Assembly: GCA_017428495.1 (NCBI GenBank)
Contig: JAFRQS010000032.1
Span: forward strand, 1 to 64,000
Length of the DNA stretch: 64,000 nt
Source: Bacilli bacterium
Lineage (GTDB): Bacteria; Bacillota_I; Bacilli_A; RF39; UBA660
Reading direction: 5' to 3'
Shown: piece after piece, positions 15,112-24,372 of the stretch
How positions within the stretch are numbered: position 1 is the first letter of the stretch
Layout: each line of letters begins with the position of its first letter
Program-made: the position numbers and the translations under genes
The notes under the pieces: generated by a model
The model's database searches: none
What the model was told of the DNA's origin: nothing
The model's input: the letters and a program-made list of their open reading frames with translations, nothing else

Positions 15112-16730
15112 TGAAAAAGTTACATTCATTAATAAAAGCATGTATGAGTAATGATATGTCTTTGTTTAAGATAAAAACAAAGAATAGAAAAGCATCTGTA
15201 TTATTTCCACTATTTTTAGCATTATATTTAATGTTTATAATAGGTACAGCATCTTATGGCTTATTTAAACAATTGTCACCTATGAATCTACAATATGTAT
15301 TACTATCTTTTTTCGTATTTGGAACTTTTATAATGACGCTTATTGAAGGTGTTTATAAAACAAGTTCATTATTATTTAATTGTAAAGATGATTTATTATT
15401 ACTATCACTACCAATAAAAAGAAGAACAGTTTTATTCATAAGAATATTTAAATTCTATATATTTGAATTAATGTTTAACTCATTATTTATGTTACCAGCT
15501 ATGATAGTGTATGTATTCTTTATGAAAACACTTACTGTAACATATATTATAACAAGTATTATTATGCTACTAACTCTTCCAATAATACCAATTGTAATAT
15601 CATGTTTTATTGGTATGATTACATCTAGTATATCAAGTAGATTTAAATATAAAAATGCAATAGAAATAATATTTACTATGATATTTTTAGTATTTATAAT
15701 GATTATTTCATTTCAAATGCAATCTATTACTAAAAATATTATTCAAAATGCTACTAGTATAAATGATGTAATAACAAAAATATATTATCCATCAGGAGTA
15801 TATGCTAAGTTAGTAACTAATTTTAATATTGTTGATTTATTGATATATATCTTAGTTAATATTATTTTATCTATATTATCTATTTATGTATTAGGTAAAT
15901 TTTATTTTAAAATTAATTCTAGATTAAAAAAAGTAGAAACAAGTAATAATGTTAATATTAATGATTTAAATATTAAGTCTAAATCTAAAACTAATTCATT
16001 AATAAAAAAAGAATTAAATACATTTTTTAAAACTCCAGTATTTATTATTAATTCTGGGTTTGGGCTTATAATGTTTATGATAATAACATTTATATTAGTA
16101 TTTAAATTTGATAGTTTAATACCAATTATTACTAATAAAGAAAATGGTTTAGGAATACCTAAAGATTTAATTATGAATAACATATCATTATTAATACTTT
16201 CTATTACAATGCTTACAGGTTTTATGACTTCTATTACTAATTCAGTAATAAGTATGGAAGGTAGAAATATAAATATACTTAAATCATTACCAATAAAAGT
16301 AAAAACAATATTAATGTCTAAAATATATGCATGTTTAATAATAACAACTCCAATATTATTAATTGGAAATATAATATTATTTATTAAATTCAAAATAAGC
16401 ATTATTGAATCAATATTATTACTATTATTAGTAGTATTAATACCATTAGTATCTCATTTTATAGGTATATTAGTCAATTTAAGATATCCTAAATTAGATG
16501 CTGATAATGCTACTGAAATAGTAAAACAAAGTACAAGTTCCTTAGTATCAGTTATGTTAGGCATAATATTTGTTGTAATAAATATTGCAATTATATATTC
16601 ATCAATTAATCATATAAGTTCTATTTTATTACTAATTATTGAAGTAATAGTATACATAATTATAGATATTATTTTATATTTATGTTTAATTAATAAAGGC
16701 GTTAAAAGATTTAATAAGCTATCAGTATAG
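15111..16730 (+). CDS. Large ABC-2 type permease, 539 residues
   Basis: A polytopic membrane protein with roughly twelve to fourteen hydrophobic segments, about double the length of a simple ABC-2 permease. This suggests two fused permease halves. Charged cytosolic stretches follow the first helices (FNCKDDLLLLSLPIKRRT) and recur halfway (MEGRNINILKSLPIKVKT), the paired L-P-I-K motif that marks the start of each half. It is coupled to the upstream ATPase. Long permeases of this kind appear in exporters of unknown substrates in low-GC bacteria. Confidence 0.85.
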   Translation: MKKLHSLIKACMSNDMSLFKIKTKNRKASVLFPLFLALYLMFIIGTASYGLFKQLSPMNLQYVLLSFFVFGTFIMTLIEGVYKTSSLLFNCKDDLLLLSLPIKRRTVLFIRIFKFYIFELMFNSLFMLPAMIVYVFFMKTLTVTYIITSIIMLLTLPIIPIVISCFIGMITSSISSRFKYKNAIEIIFTMIFLVFIMIISFQMQSITKNIIQNATSINDVITKIYYPSGVYAKLVTNFNIVDLLIYILVNIILSILSIYVLGKFYFKINSRLKKVETSNNVNINDLNIKSKSKTNSLIKKELNTFFKTPVFIINSGFGLIMFMIITFILVFKFDSLIPIITNKENGLGIPKDLIMNNISLLILSITMLTGFMTSITNSVISMEGRNINILKSLPIKVKTILMSKIYACLIITTPILLIGNIILFIKFKISIIESILLLLLVVLIPLVSHFIGILVNLRYPKLDADNATEIVKQSTSSLVSVMLGIIFVVINIAIIYSSINHISSILLLIIEVIVYIIIDIILYLCLINKGVKRFNKLSV

Positions 16731-16757
16731 ATTAAGTTAATACTTGATCTTTTTTTA
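16730..16757 (+). terminator. Terminator GATTAAG...CTTGATC with T-run
   Basis: Seven-base stem with one mismatch, six-base loop, eight T. It ends just before TATAAT (16761-16766) of the next exporter operon. Confidence 0.7.
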
Positions 16758-16782
16758 TGATATAATTTTAATAGGTGATAAT

Positions 16783-17652
16783 ATGAGTATTATAGAACTT
16801 AAACATTTAAAAAAATATTATGGAAATAATAGAGGAGTAGAAGATGTATCTTTAAAATTAAATAAAGGTGATATATATGGCTTTATTGGACCTAATGGTG
16901 CTGGTAAATCTACTACTATTAGAACTATTATGGGTTTAATTAATAAGACTAGTGGTAATATTTATTTTAATGGTGAAGAATTAGATTATAATGATGAAAA
17001 TACAAAAAAGAAAATAGGTTATTTACCTAGTGAAATAAATTTATATGGTGATATGACAGTTAAAGAATTATTTGATTATCATGAATCATTTTATAATGAA
17101 GATTTTGATAAGAGAAAAAAAGAATTAGTAAAATTATTAAAAATAGATATAAATAAAAAAATAGAGGATTTGTCATTGGGTAATTTAAAGAAAGTGGGTA
17201 TAGTACTTGCACTAATGCATGAACCACAAGTATTAATACTTGATGAACCTACTAGTGGTCTTGATCCAATTATGCAAAATATTTTTCATGAACTATTATT
17301 AAAAGAGAAAGAAAAAGGTACAACAATATTATATTCATCACATGTATTAAGTGAAGTATCAAATATTTGTGATAGAGTTGGGTTTATTAAAGATGGAAAG
17401 ATCATTAAAGAAGACTCTATTGAAAATATTAGAAAAGAAAATTATACATATTTAAAAATTATATCTAAAGATATAAATAAGATTAAAAAAGATTTGAAAT
17501 TAAAAATATATAAGGAATCTAATAATGAGATAGTATTTATTAATAATATGGATTTTAATACATTAATAAATAAATTAAGTAAATACAATATTGAACATTT
17601 ATTAATAGAAGAAATACCATTAGAAGATTTATTTATGAATTATTATAAGTAG
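16783..17652 (+). CDS. ABC transporter ATP-binding protein
   Basis: A 289-residue ATPase: Walker A GPNGAGKST near residue 39, Q-loop LPSEIN, signature LSLGNLKK, Walker B LILDEPTSGLD and switch SSHVLSEVS. The extra 70 C-terminal residues resemble the accessory tail of BcrA-type and antibiotic-exporter ATPases. The start at 16783 is chosen for its AGGTGATA site; the longer in-frame start would place the promoter inside the gene. The permease follows after eight bases with TAGGTGA. Bacitracin-like or peptide export is plausible by family only. Confidence 0.92.
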   Translation: MSIIELKHLKKYYGNNRGVEDVSLKLNKGDIYGFIGPNGAGKSTTIRTIMGLINKTSGNIYFNGEELDYNDENTKKKIGYLPSEINLYGDMTVKELFDYHESFYNEDFDKRKKELVKLLKIDINKKIEDLSLGNLKKVGIVLALMHEPQVLILDEPTSGLDPIMQNIFHELLLKEKEKGTTILYSSHVLSEVSNICDRVGFIKDGKIIKEDSIENIRKENYTYLKIISKDINKIKKDLKLKIYKESNNEIVFINNMDFNTLINKLSKYNIEHLLIEEIPLEDLFMNYYK

Positions 17653-17660
17653 GTGAATAT

Positions 17661-18452
17661 ATGTTAAAAAGAGAATTTAAAGTAAACTTAAAAAGTTTTG
17701 TAATTTGGTTATCTATTTTAATAGTTATGTTTTTATTTGTTTATTTAATATATCCATATATTATTACAGATGAAACTATGAAAAGTATGGATGAACTTAT
17801 GAAAGTTTTCCCAGAAGAAGTATTAAAAGCTTTTAATATGGATATGACTTCAATTGAAACTGCATATGGATGGTTTAAAACAGAAGGATTTATGTTTATA
17901 TTATTAATTATAGGTTTTTATTCTTCTATATTAGGAGGCAATATATTACTTAAAGAAGAAAATGATAAAACTATAGAGTATTTAGGATCATTACCTATAA
18001 AAAGATCAAAGATAATAACTAATAAAATATTAGTAAGTATTGTTTATATATTATCAATGGTATTAATATTAGGAATATTTAATTATATTGGATTATCATT
18101 AAGTGGTTCTTTTGATCACAAGCAATTTATATTATTAAGTATTACACCAATATTTATTGGATTACCATTATTTGCTATTAATTTATTTATATCAACATTT
18201 TTACATAAAACTAAAGGAATAGTTGGTATAAGTTTGGGTATGGTATTTATATTTTATTTATTTAGTGTATTATCTGAATTATCATCTAATGTAGAATTCA
18301 TTAAATATTTTAGTATTTATACATTAGCAGATACTAGAAATGTTATATCAAATATTTCTATTAATTCTATTAATATAATTATTAGTTTATTAATAACCAT
18401 TGTATTTATAATTAGTACATATATTAGATATAATAAAAAAGAGTTGATATAA
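17661..18452 (+). CDS. ABC-2 type permease
   Basis: A 263-residue membrane protein with six predicted helices and a large extracytoplasmic loop between helices 1 and 2 (about residues 35-75: TDETMKSMDELMKVFPEEVL). This loop pattern is common in permeases paired with BcrA-like ATPases. After helix 2 it carries NDKTIEYLGSLPIKRSK, again the short cytosolic coupling motif. It is translationally linked to the upstream ATPase and is followed 17 bases later by the RsgI-like gene. Confidence 0.87.
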   Translation: MLKREFKVNLKSFVIWLSILIVMFLFVYLIYPYIITDETMKSMDELMKVFPEEVLKAFNMDMTSIETAYGWFKTEGFMFILLIIGFYSSILGGNILLKEENDKTIEYLGSLPIKRSKIITNKILVSIVYILSMVLILGIFNYIGLSLSGSFDHKQFILLSITPIFIGLPLFAINLFISTFLHKTKGIVGISLGMVFIFYLFSVLSELSSNVEFIKYFSIYTLADTRNVISNISINSINIIISLLITIVFIISTYIRYNKKELI

Positions 18453-18469
18453 TTAAGGTAGGAGGATAT

Positions 18470-19837
18470 ATGAAAAAGAAGATATTAATTATAAGCGCAG
18501 TAGTATTAGTGGTTATTTTATTAGTTCTAAGATTTACTGTTTTTGGTGAGAGGTTATCTACAATCACTTTGGATATAAATCCAAGTATTGAACTTAAAGT
18601 AAATAAAAAAGATGAAGTAAAAAGTGTAAAAGCATTAAATGAAGATGCTAAAGAAATTGTTGATTTTAAATTTAATAATATGAAACTTGATGAAGTAGTA
18701 GGTGTTATTGCAGATAATGTAGTTGAAAAAGGGTATGTTAAAGAAGATGAAGTAACAATACTTGTACATAATAGTTATAGTGCTAATAATGAAAAAGTAA
18801 AGGATATTGTAAACAAAAAATTTACTGAAAAAGAAATTGCTACTAATGTTATTGTGGTTGAAAACATAAGTAAGGAAGATGAAAAACTCGCTAAAAAATA
18901 TAATATAAGTCCTGCTAAAGCAGCATATGTTAATCAGATAAAGAAAGAAAATGAGGATATATCTACTGAAAATTTAATTGAAAAAGATGTTAGAGAATTA
19001 GATAATATTAAAGAAACAGGTAATTATTGTGATCCGGGATATACATTAAGAGGTAATGAATGTTTTAAAGAAATTAGTAAAGAACCTGCATCAAAAGGTA
19101 ATGTATGCCCACGTGGTTATTATGAATATGAAGGTAAATGTTATGAAGAAGTAGGCATAGAAGAAAAAGAAGAATTTATATGTGCTGATGGTTTTAGTTT
19201 AAAAGAAGACAAATGTGTACTTACTGAAATTATAGATAGTGAAATAGAATATAAATGTACTACTGGTGAATTAATGAAAAAGGGAGATGTAAATCCTATT
19301 GGTTCAAAAGATAATGATAAATACTATTGTATCGATAAATCTACAGGTAAAGCACCTACATTAAGATGTTTAACTAATAGTGGTCATATAATGATTGGTG
19401 GAGTATGTTATAATGGACCAGCACCTCTTATTAATGGAGGATGCCCTGGTAATGATGTTGCAGTAAATGGTTGGTGTTATTCAAAAGATACATATGATCA
19501 ATATGTATGTCCAGACGGTAATATATATGAAAAATCAAAGAATACATATGTCTCTTTATGTCCAGATACATTTACATATACTGAGCCTGAAATAAAAGGT
19601 TATAAATGCAGCGACGGATTTAAATTGGAAGATAAAAAATGTATAAGAGAAGATATTCAAGATGCATTACATGAAAGATATTGTAAAGATGGATATACTT
19701 TAGTAAATAATGATAGATGTATAAATATGAATAATACTATTGAAAAACAAGATGGATATGTATGTAATAAGGAAGGTAGTATATTAGAAGATAATATGTG
19801 CATTAATTATGAAATATTAGAATCTAAACATTCTTGA
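18470..19837 (+). CDS. RsgI-like membrane protein with a Cys-rich repeat ectodomain
   Basis: Residues 1-25 form one membrane anchor. The next part carries STITLDINPSIEL and ALNEDAKEIV, the hallmark of the extracytoplasmic middle domain of RsgI-type anti-sigma-I factors and related proteins, continuing to about residue 155. From about residue 185 to the end there are seven or more Cys-rich units of the form C-x-G-[YF]-x-L-x(4-6)-C (YCDPGYTLRGNEC, ICADGFSLKEDKC, KCSDGFKLEDKKC and so on). The cytosolic N-terminal domain that binds sigma factor in true RsgI is missing, and no sigI gene is nearby. It may act as a surface sensor or wall-binding protein. It follows the exporter with AGGAGG. Confidence 0.75.
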   Translation: MKKKILIISAVVLVVILLVLRFTVFGERLSTITLDINPSIELKVNKKDEVKSVKALNEDAKEIVDFKFNNMKLDEVVGVIADNVVEKGYVKEDEVTILVHNSYSANNEKVKDIVNKKFTEKEIATNVIVVENISKEDEKLAKKYNISPAKAAYVNQIKKENEDISTENLIEKDVRELDNIKETGNYCDPGYTLRGNECFKEISKEPASKGNVCPRGYYEYEGKCYEEVGIEEKEEFICADGFSLKEDKCVLTEIIDSEIEYKCTTGELMKKGDVNPIGSKDNDKYYCIDKSTGKAPTLRCLTNSGHIMIGGVCYNGPAPLINGGCPGNDVAVNGWCYSKDTYDQYVCPDGNIYEKSKNTYVSLCPDTFTYTEPEIKGYKCSDGFKLEDKKCIREDIQDALHERYCKDGYTLVNNDRCINMNNTIEKQDGYVCNKEGSILEDNMCINYEILESKHS

Positions 19838-19897
19838 TAGATTGTTGAAAATTATTATTGAATATATTATAATTAAATAAGAAGTAATGGTGATAAT

Positions 19898-20785
19898 ATG
19901 ACAGAAGAACAAATTTTAGAAATGTGGAAAAAAGAAATATCAGAAAGTTTTCTTCCTAAAAAGAATAAACCAAATGGTATAGGAGAAATTGAAGGTTTTA
20001 AACAATTAATAGCAGGTATTCCTTTTAAAGATGCAAAAATAAGTACTACAAAAGAAGTAGATACTAAGGTAAGAAGAGAAAGTAAACAATACCCATGCAT
20101 AACAATGTATGTTGGTAAACATTCTGAAGTGGATGGTAATACAAAAGTTGTTTATATTGATTTTGAAGACAAGATAATAATGGAAAAAGAAAATGCATAT
20201 TTTGCAGACTGGTATATGGAGCAAAAAACTGAAGATGGAATTTATGATATTACTATTAAGATTAATAGCCCTGGGGAACTTGGTACTGCCATAGTTAAAT
20301 TTAAACCTAATGCAATTTATGAAAGTGCATATCCTAATATTCCAGTTGAAGAAGTAAAGAGTGGATTGTTGGATAGAAAAGAAGGATTTATAACTCCAAA
20401 TGTTTCAATATCTACAAAGAGTATTCCTGTTAGAGATGAGGATATCCCTAGATTAATCAATAAACTTGCAAAAGAGGGTTTAAAAGAGATTTATGAAACA
20501 GGGTCAATTAGTTTACCTGAAGAAAGTATGGCTGCAGAAGAACCAGCTGTTCAAATTATTGGGCAAGATGAACCAGTAATTGAATCACAACCAGAAGAAA
20601 AAGCTATAGAATTAGATCAAATGGGAATAATTTATGATGCTTTAAAAACATTACAAGAGCATGCAGCTTATTTGTTATCTCAAGAACAATTAGAATTAAT
20701 TGCTAGACTTGATGCAGTAAAGAAAATTAATGAAGAATTTGGTCAAGGACCAATTGGTGTTGAGGATTCTGCCAAATCAAAATAA
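19898..20785 (+). CDS. Hypothetical soluble protein, 295 residues
   Basis: I do not recognise a family. Residues 1-180 look globular, with mixed strands (PCITMYVGKHSEVDG, KVVYIDFEDKII); residues 195-235 form an acidic, Pro- and Glu-rich linker; the last 60 residues are helical. There is no signal peptide or membrane segment. AATGGTGATAAT precedes the start, and TATTATAAT-like promoter bases lie near 19868. The gene has its own terminator, so it is probably monocistronic. Confidence 0.65.
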   Translation: MTEEQILEMWKKEISESFLPKKNKPNGIGEIEGFKQLIAGIPFKDAKISTTKEVDTKVRRESKQYPCITMYVGKHSEVDGNTKVVYIDFEDKIIMEKENAYFADWYMEQKTEDGIYDITIKINSPGELGTAIVKFKPNAIYESAYPNIPVEEVKSGLLDRKEGFITPNVSISTKSIPVRDEDIPRLINKLAKEGLKEIYETGSISLPEESMAAEEPAVQIIGQDEPVIESQPEEKAIELDQMGIIYDALKTLQEHAAYLLSQEQLELIARLDAVKKINEEFGQGPIGVEDSAKSK

Positions 20786-20812
20786 CAATTCAATATGAAT
20801 TGTTATTTTTTT
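20784..20812 (+). terminator. Terminator AACAATTCA-ATA-TGAATTGTT with T-run
   Basis: Nine-base perfect stem immediately after the stop, followed by A then seven T. Confidence 0.85.
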
Positions 20813-20854
20813 ATTTATTTTAAAATTTATGGTATACTTATAATAGGTGATAGT

Positions 20855-21439
20855 ATGAAAGAATTTAAAAAGAGAATAAAGGAAAAAATAAAATTATATT
20901 CAAATGATGAATATTTAGATGGCTATATAAAAAATGAATTTTTATCAGAAGATGGATCTGCAAATATAATGTTAAAATTAAGGGATAAAGATGATTTGTT
21001 TGATTTAAGAACAGTTGGAAATCAGTTGGATGTTAATGAAAGAGTTTATGATTATATAGAAGAAAAATCATCTATGTTAAATAATGATATATTACTTAAT
21101 TTTCATATAATAGATAGTAAATTAAATAAGGAAGAGAAAGAAAAAGTAACAGATATTATAAAAGAACATTATGCTATAGAATTATATAAGATACAGAAAA
21201 AATATAAAAGAAGTAGAATTAAAATATTAAGATTGTTAATAATGGGAATATTGTTTTTCTTTATATATTCATTTATTGCGTATAATACTGAATCAAAATT
21301 ATTTATTGAAGTATTTGGATTTATGTTTTCTTTTACATTATGGGAAGCTTTTGAATATTTAATATATGATATGGTAGACATAAAAAGGGAAAGGGAATCA
21401 ATAACTCAGAAATTACTTATGAATATAGACTTTGAGTAA
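20855..21439 (+). CDS. Hypothetical membrane protein with two helices near the C-terminus
   Basis: A 194-residue protein: about 125 charged N-terminal residues (helical, Lys/Glu-rich) followed by two membrane segments (about 128-145 and 150-168) and a charged tail. No family is recognised. The start at 20855 follows ATAGGTGATAG, with TATACTTATAAT promoter bases just upstream; the frame runs further 5' through the preceding terminator, which argues against a longer start. It stands before the agmatine operon but shows no functional link to it. Confidence 0.65.
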   Translation: MKEFKKRIKEKIKLYSNDEYLDGYIKNEFLSEDGSANIMLKLRDKDDLFDLRTVGNQLDVNERVYDYIEEKSSMLNNDILLNFHIIDSKLNKEEKEKVTDIIKEHYAIELYKIQKKYKRSRIKILRLLIMGILFFFIYSFIAYNTESKLFIEVFGFMFSFTLWEAFEYLIYDMVDIKRERESITQKLLMNIDFE

Positions 21440-21476
21440 CTTTGTGATATAATAAAATTATAATAGGAGGAATAAA

Positions 21477-22379
21477 ATGAGGGTAGTAGTAGCGTTAGGT
21501 GGTAATGCTTTGGGTAGTACAGTACCTGAACAATTGGAAAATACAAAAAAGACAGCTAAAAAATTAGTTGATTTAGTAGAAATGGGACATGAGATAATTA
21601 TTACTCATGGTAATGGGCCACAGGTTGGAGTTATATATAAAGCAATGAGTAATGAGGGATTCCCTTTTGCTGAATGTGGTGCGATGAGTCAAGGATATAT
21701 TGGGTATCATTTGCAACAGGCTATTCAAGCAGAACTTCAAAAAAGAAGAAAGAAAATGAGGATTGCTACAATTATATCTCAAGTTGAAGTTGATAAAAAT
21801 GATTTAGCATTTAAAAATCCAACTAAGCCAATAGGAAATTTTTATACTAAAGAAGAAGCAGAAAAATTATCTAGTGAAGGCTTAGGTGTATATAAAGAAG
21901 ATGCTGGAAGAGGCTATAGAAAGGTAGTACCTTCTCCTATACCAATAAAAATATGCGAATTATCTACAATAGAAAAATCAGTAGAAGGTAAAAATATTGT
22001 CATTACATGTGGTGGTGGTGGAATACCAGTAATTGCCGCTAAAAATGGTTATAAAGGTGTAGATGCAGTAATTGATAAAGATAGAACGAGTTCTCTTTTG
22101 GCAACTAAGTTAAAAGCAGATATATTATTAATACTTACTACTGTAGAAAAAGTATCTATTAATTTTAATATGCCTAATGAGAAGAAACTTAGTAAGTTGA
22201 CATTAAAAGAGGCAAAAAAATATATTGACAATAAAGAATTTAAAGAAGGTTCTATGTTACCTAAAATTGAAGCTTGTATTGAATTTGTAAAAAAATCTAA
22301 TGGTAAGGCAATAATTACATCATTAGCAAAAGCTAAAAGTGCTATTGAAGGTAAGACAGGAACAATTATCGAAAAATAA
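21477..22379 (+). CDS. arcC: Carbamate kinase
   Basis: Transfers the phosphate of carbamoyl phosphate to ADP, yielding ATP, CO2 and ammonia; this is the energy-conserving step of agmatine or arginine fermentation. The N-terminal ALGGNALG nucleotide loop, THGNGPQVG, CGGGGIPV and IDKDRTSSLLA are characteristic, and the 300 residues are close to the usual 310. ATAGGAGG precedes the start. With putrescine carbamoyltransferase, an antiporter and agmatine deiminase encoded downstream, it most likely serves the agmatine pathway (the role called aguC). It has its own terminator-like hairpin. Confidence 0.95.
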   Translation: MRVVVALGGNALGSTVPEQLENTKKTAKKLVDLVEMGHEIIITHGNGPQVGVIYKAMSNEGFPFAECGAMSQGYIGYHLQQAIQAELQKRRKKMRIATIISQVEVDKNDLAFKNPTKPIGNFYTKEEAEKLSSEGLGVYKEDAGRGYRKVVPSPIPIKICELSTIEKSVEGKNIVITCGGGGIPVIAAKNGYKGVDAVIDKDRTSSLLATKLKADILLILTTVEKVSINFNMPNEKKLSKLTLKEAKKYIDNKEFKEGSMLPKIEACIEFVKKSNGKAIITSLAKAKSAIEGKTGTIIEK

Positions 22380-22402
22380 ATTAGTAATAATACTAATTTT
22401 TT
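22379..22402 (+). terminator. Terminator-like hairpin AATTAGTA-ATAA-TACTAATT with T-run
   Basis: Eight-base stem followed by TTTT. It separates arcC from potA, which has its own TATAAT near 22424. Confidence 0.65.
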
Positions 22403-22448
22403 AGTATTGTAAATTTTTATGTTATAATTTATATAATAGAGGTATTGT

Positions 22449-23516
22449 ATGGAGAAGAAAGTTTTAGTTAAATTAGAAAATGTTAGTAAGAGTTTTGGAA
22501 GCGTTGAGGTTATAAAAAACATATCCCTTGATATTTATGAAGGAGAATTTTTGACATTACTTGGACCTTCTGGATGTGGAAAAACTACAATTTTAAGAAT
22601 GATATCAGGTCTTGATGATGTGACTACTGGTAAAGTATACATAGATGATAAAGATATGACTAATGTAGATGCAACAAAAAGAGAAGTAAATACTATATTT
22701 CAAAATTTAGCATTATTTCCTAAAATGACTACAAAAGAAAATATAAGTTTTGGATTAAAAATGAAAAAAGTTGATAAAGCAGAAATAGATAAAAGAGTAG
22801 ATGAAGTAATTAAATTAGTAAAATTACAAGGATTTGAAGATAGGTATCCAAGTGAATTATCAGGAGGGCAACAACAAAGAGTTGCAATAGCGAGAAGTAT
22901 TATAATGAATCCGAAAGTATTATTATTAGATGAATCTTTATGCTCTCTAGATTTAAAATTAAAAAAAGATATGCAAATTGAATTAAAAAGATTACAAAAA
23001 AAATTAGGAATCACATTTATATATGTTACTCATGCACAAGATGAGGCTTTAAGTATGAGTGATAGAATTGCTATTATAAATAATGGAGCAATTGAACAGT
23101 TAGATACTCCAAGTAATATATATAAATATCCAAAAACTTTATTTGTAGCAGATTTTATTGGTGAAGCTAATATAATAAATGCTAAAGTATTAGAAGTAGG
23201 TGATAATGAGATAAAAGTTTCAATGCTTCAAGATCATGTTGTAGACATTAAAGCAGATAGTATATTTGAAAAGAATCAAGAATTAAAATTAGTTATTAGA
23301 CCAGAAAATGTAAGAATATCGAAAAATGAACTTGCTAATGGTATAAAAGGGAGTATAAATGATATTACTTACAGTGGAGATAGTACTAAGTTATTAGTGA
23401 ATATTCCGGGTAGTATAGATATAAAAGTATGTATAAATGATGATAATAAATATGTATATAATGATGAAGTATATGTAAAATTTGATAGTAATTATATAAT
23501 ACCTTTGAGGAAGTAA
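22449..23516 (+). CDS. potA: Spermidine/putrescine ABC transporter ATPase
   Basis: Energises polyamine uptake. It has Walker A GPSGCGKTT near residue 41, signature LSGGQQQR, Walker B VLLLDESLCSLD and switch VTHAQDEA. The Walker B region reads DES rather than DEP, as in some PotA and FutC-type importers. Residues 240-355 form the TOBE regulatory domain (LVIRPENVRIS). The 355 residues match PotA. It is followed after one base by potB and then potC and potD, the complete importer. GAGGTATTGT precedes the start. Confidence 0.93.
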   Translation: MEKKVLVKLENVSKSFGSVEVIKNISLDIYEGEFLTLLGPSGCGKTTILRMISGLDDVTTGKVYIDDKDMTNVDATKREVNTIFQNLALFPKMTTKENISFGLKMKKVDKAEIDKRVDEVIKLVKLQGFEDRYPSELSGGQQQRVAIARSIIMNPKVLLLDESLCSLDLKLKKDMQIELKRLQKKLGITFIYVTHAQDEALSMSDRIAIINNGAIEQLDTPSNIYKYPKTLFVADFIGEANIINAKVLEVGDNEIKVSMLQDHVVDIKADSIFEKNQELKLVIRPENVRISKNELANGIKGSINDITYSGDSTKLLVNIPGSIDIKVCINDDNKYVYNDEVYVKFDSNYIIPLRK

Positions 23517-23517
23517 T

Positions 23518-24372
23518 ATGAAGAAGAATAGTGGATTTAAGTCATTTTTCATATTACCTATAATTATTTATACTTTTGTATTAATACTTTTACCAATAAT
23601 ATATATTTTGTTTTTGAGCTTTTGTACTAGTGATTCTTATGGAGGAATATTATATAATTTTACACTTGATAATTATTTAAATATATTTGATATGACTTAT
23701 ATAAAAATGTTATTAAAATCAAGTTTAATTGCCCTTGTAACAACATTTATATGTATATTAATATCATATCCATTTGCCTTAATATTACGTAATAAGAGTG
23801 AACATATTAAAAATTTAACTACTAAACTAATAATGGTACCATTCTTAACAAATTCACTTATTAGAACTTATGGTTGGATTATATTATTAAGAAAAAATGG
23901 TATTATAAATAAATTTCTTACAAGTTTAGGAATAATAGCATTCCCACTCAATTTAATGTATAACAAATTGGGTATAATTATAGGTATGACGTATACTTTG
24001 TTACCATTTATGCTACTACCGGTTTGTTCTGCTGTATTTGAAATAGATAAGAGCTTAATAGAAGCTGCTAAGGATTTAGGTGCAAAACCATTACAAATAT
24101 TTAAAAATATAATATTACCGCAAACAATATCAGGAGTATTTAATGGCTCATTGATGGTATTTATACCTGCAATAGGATATTTCTTTATAGCTGATATATT
24201 AGGTGGTGGAAAGACTATGATAATTGGTAATTTAATAAAGAATCAATTTTTAACTGCTAGAAATTGGCCATTTGGATCTGCTATAGCTATATTCTTAATA
24301 ATTATTACATTTGCACTAGTTAAAGTATATAAAAAGCTTGGTGGTAAGATGGAAGAATTAGGAGGTCTATAA
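23518..24372 (+). CDS. potB: Spermidine/putrescine ABC transporter permease
   Basis: One of the two channel subunits of the polyamine importer. Six membrane helices are visible in 284 residues; the EAA coupling loop that contacts the ATPase reads EAAKDLGAKPLQIFKNIILP near residues 180-200. RTYGWIILLRKNGIIN is a block typical of PotB. It begins one base after potA and overlaps potC by one base, so all four are translated together. Confidence 0.93.
   Translation: MKKNSGFKSFFILPIIIYTFVLILLPIIYILFLSFCTSDSYGGILYNFTLDNYLNIFDMTYIKMLLKSSLIALVTTFICILISYPFALILRNKSEHIKNLTTKLIMVPFLTNSLIRTYGWIILLRKNGIINKFLTSLGIIAFPLNLMYNKLGIIIGMTYTLLPFMLLPVCSAVFEIDKSLIEAAKDLGAKPLQIFKNIILPQTISGVFNGSLMVFIPAIGYFFIADILGGGKTMIIGNLIKNQFLTARNWPFGSAIAIFLIIITFALVKVYKKLGGKMEELGGL

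Noticed and set aside
15902-16402. Minus-strand 166-codon frame in the large permease gene
   Set aside because: The forward frame is a clear ABC-2 permease; the reverse translation is Ile/Asn-rich without motif or start signal.
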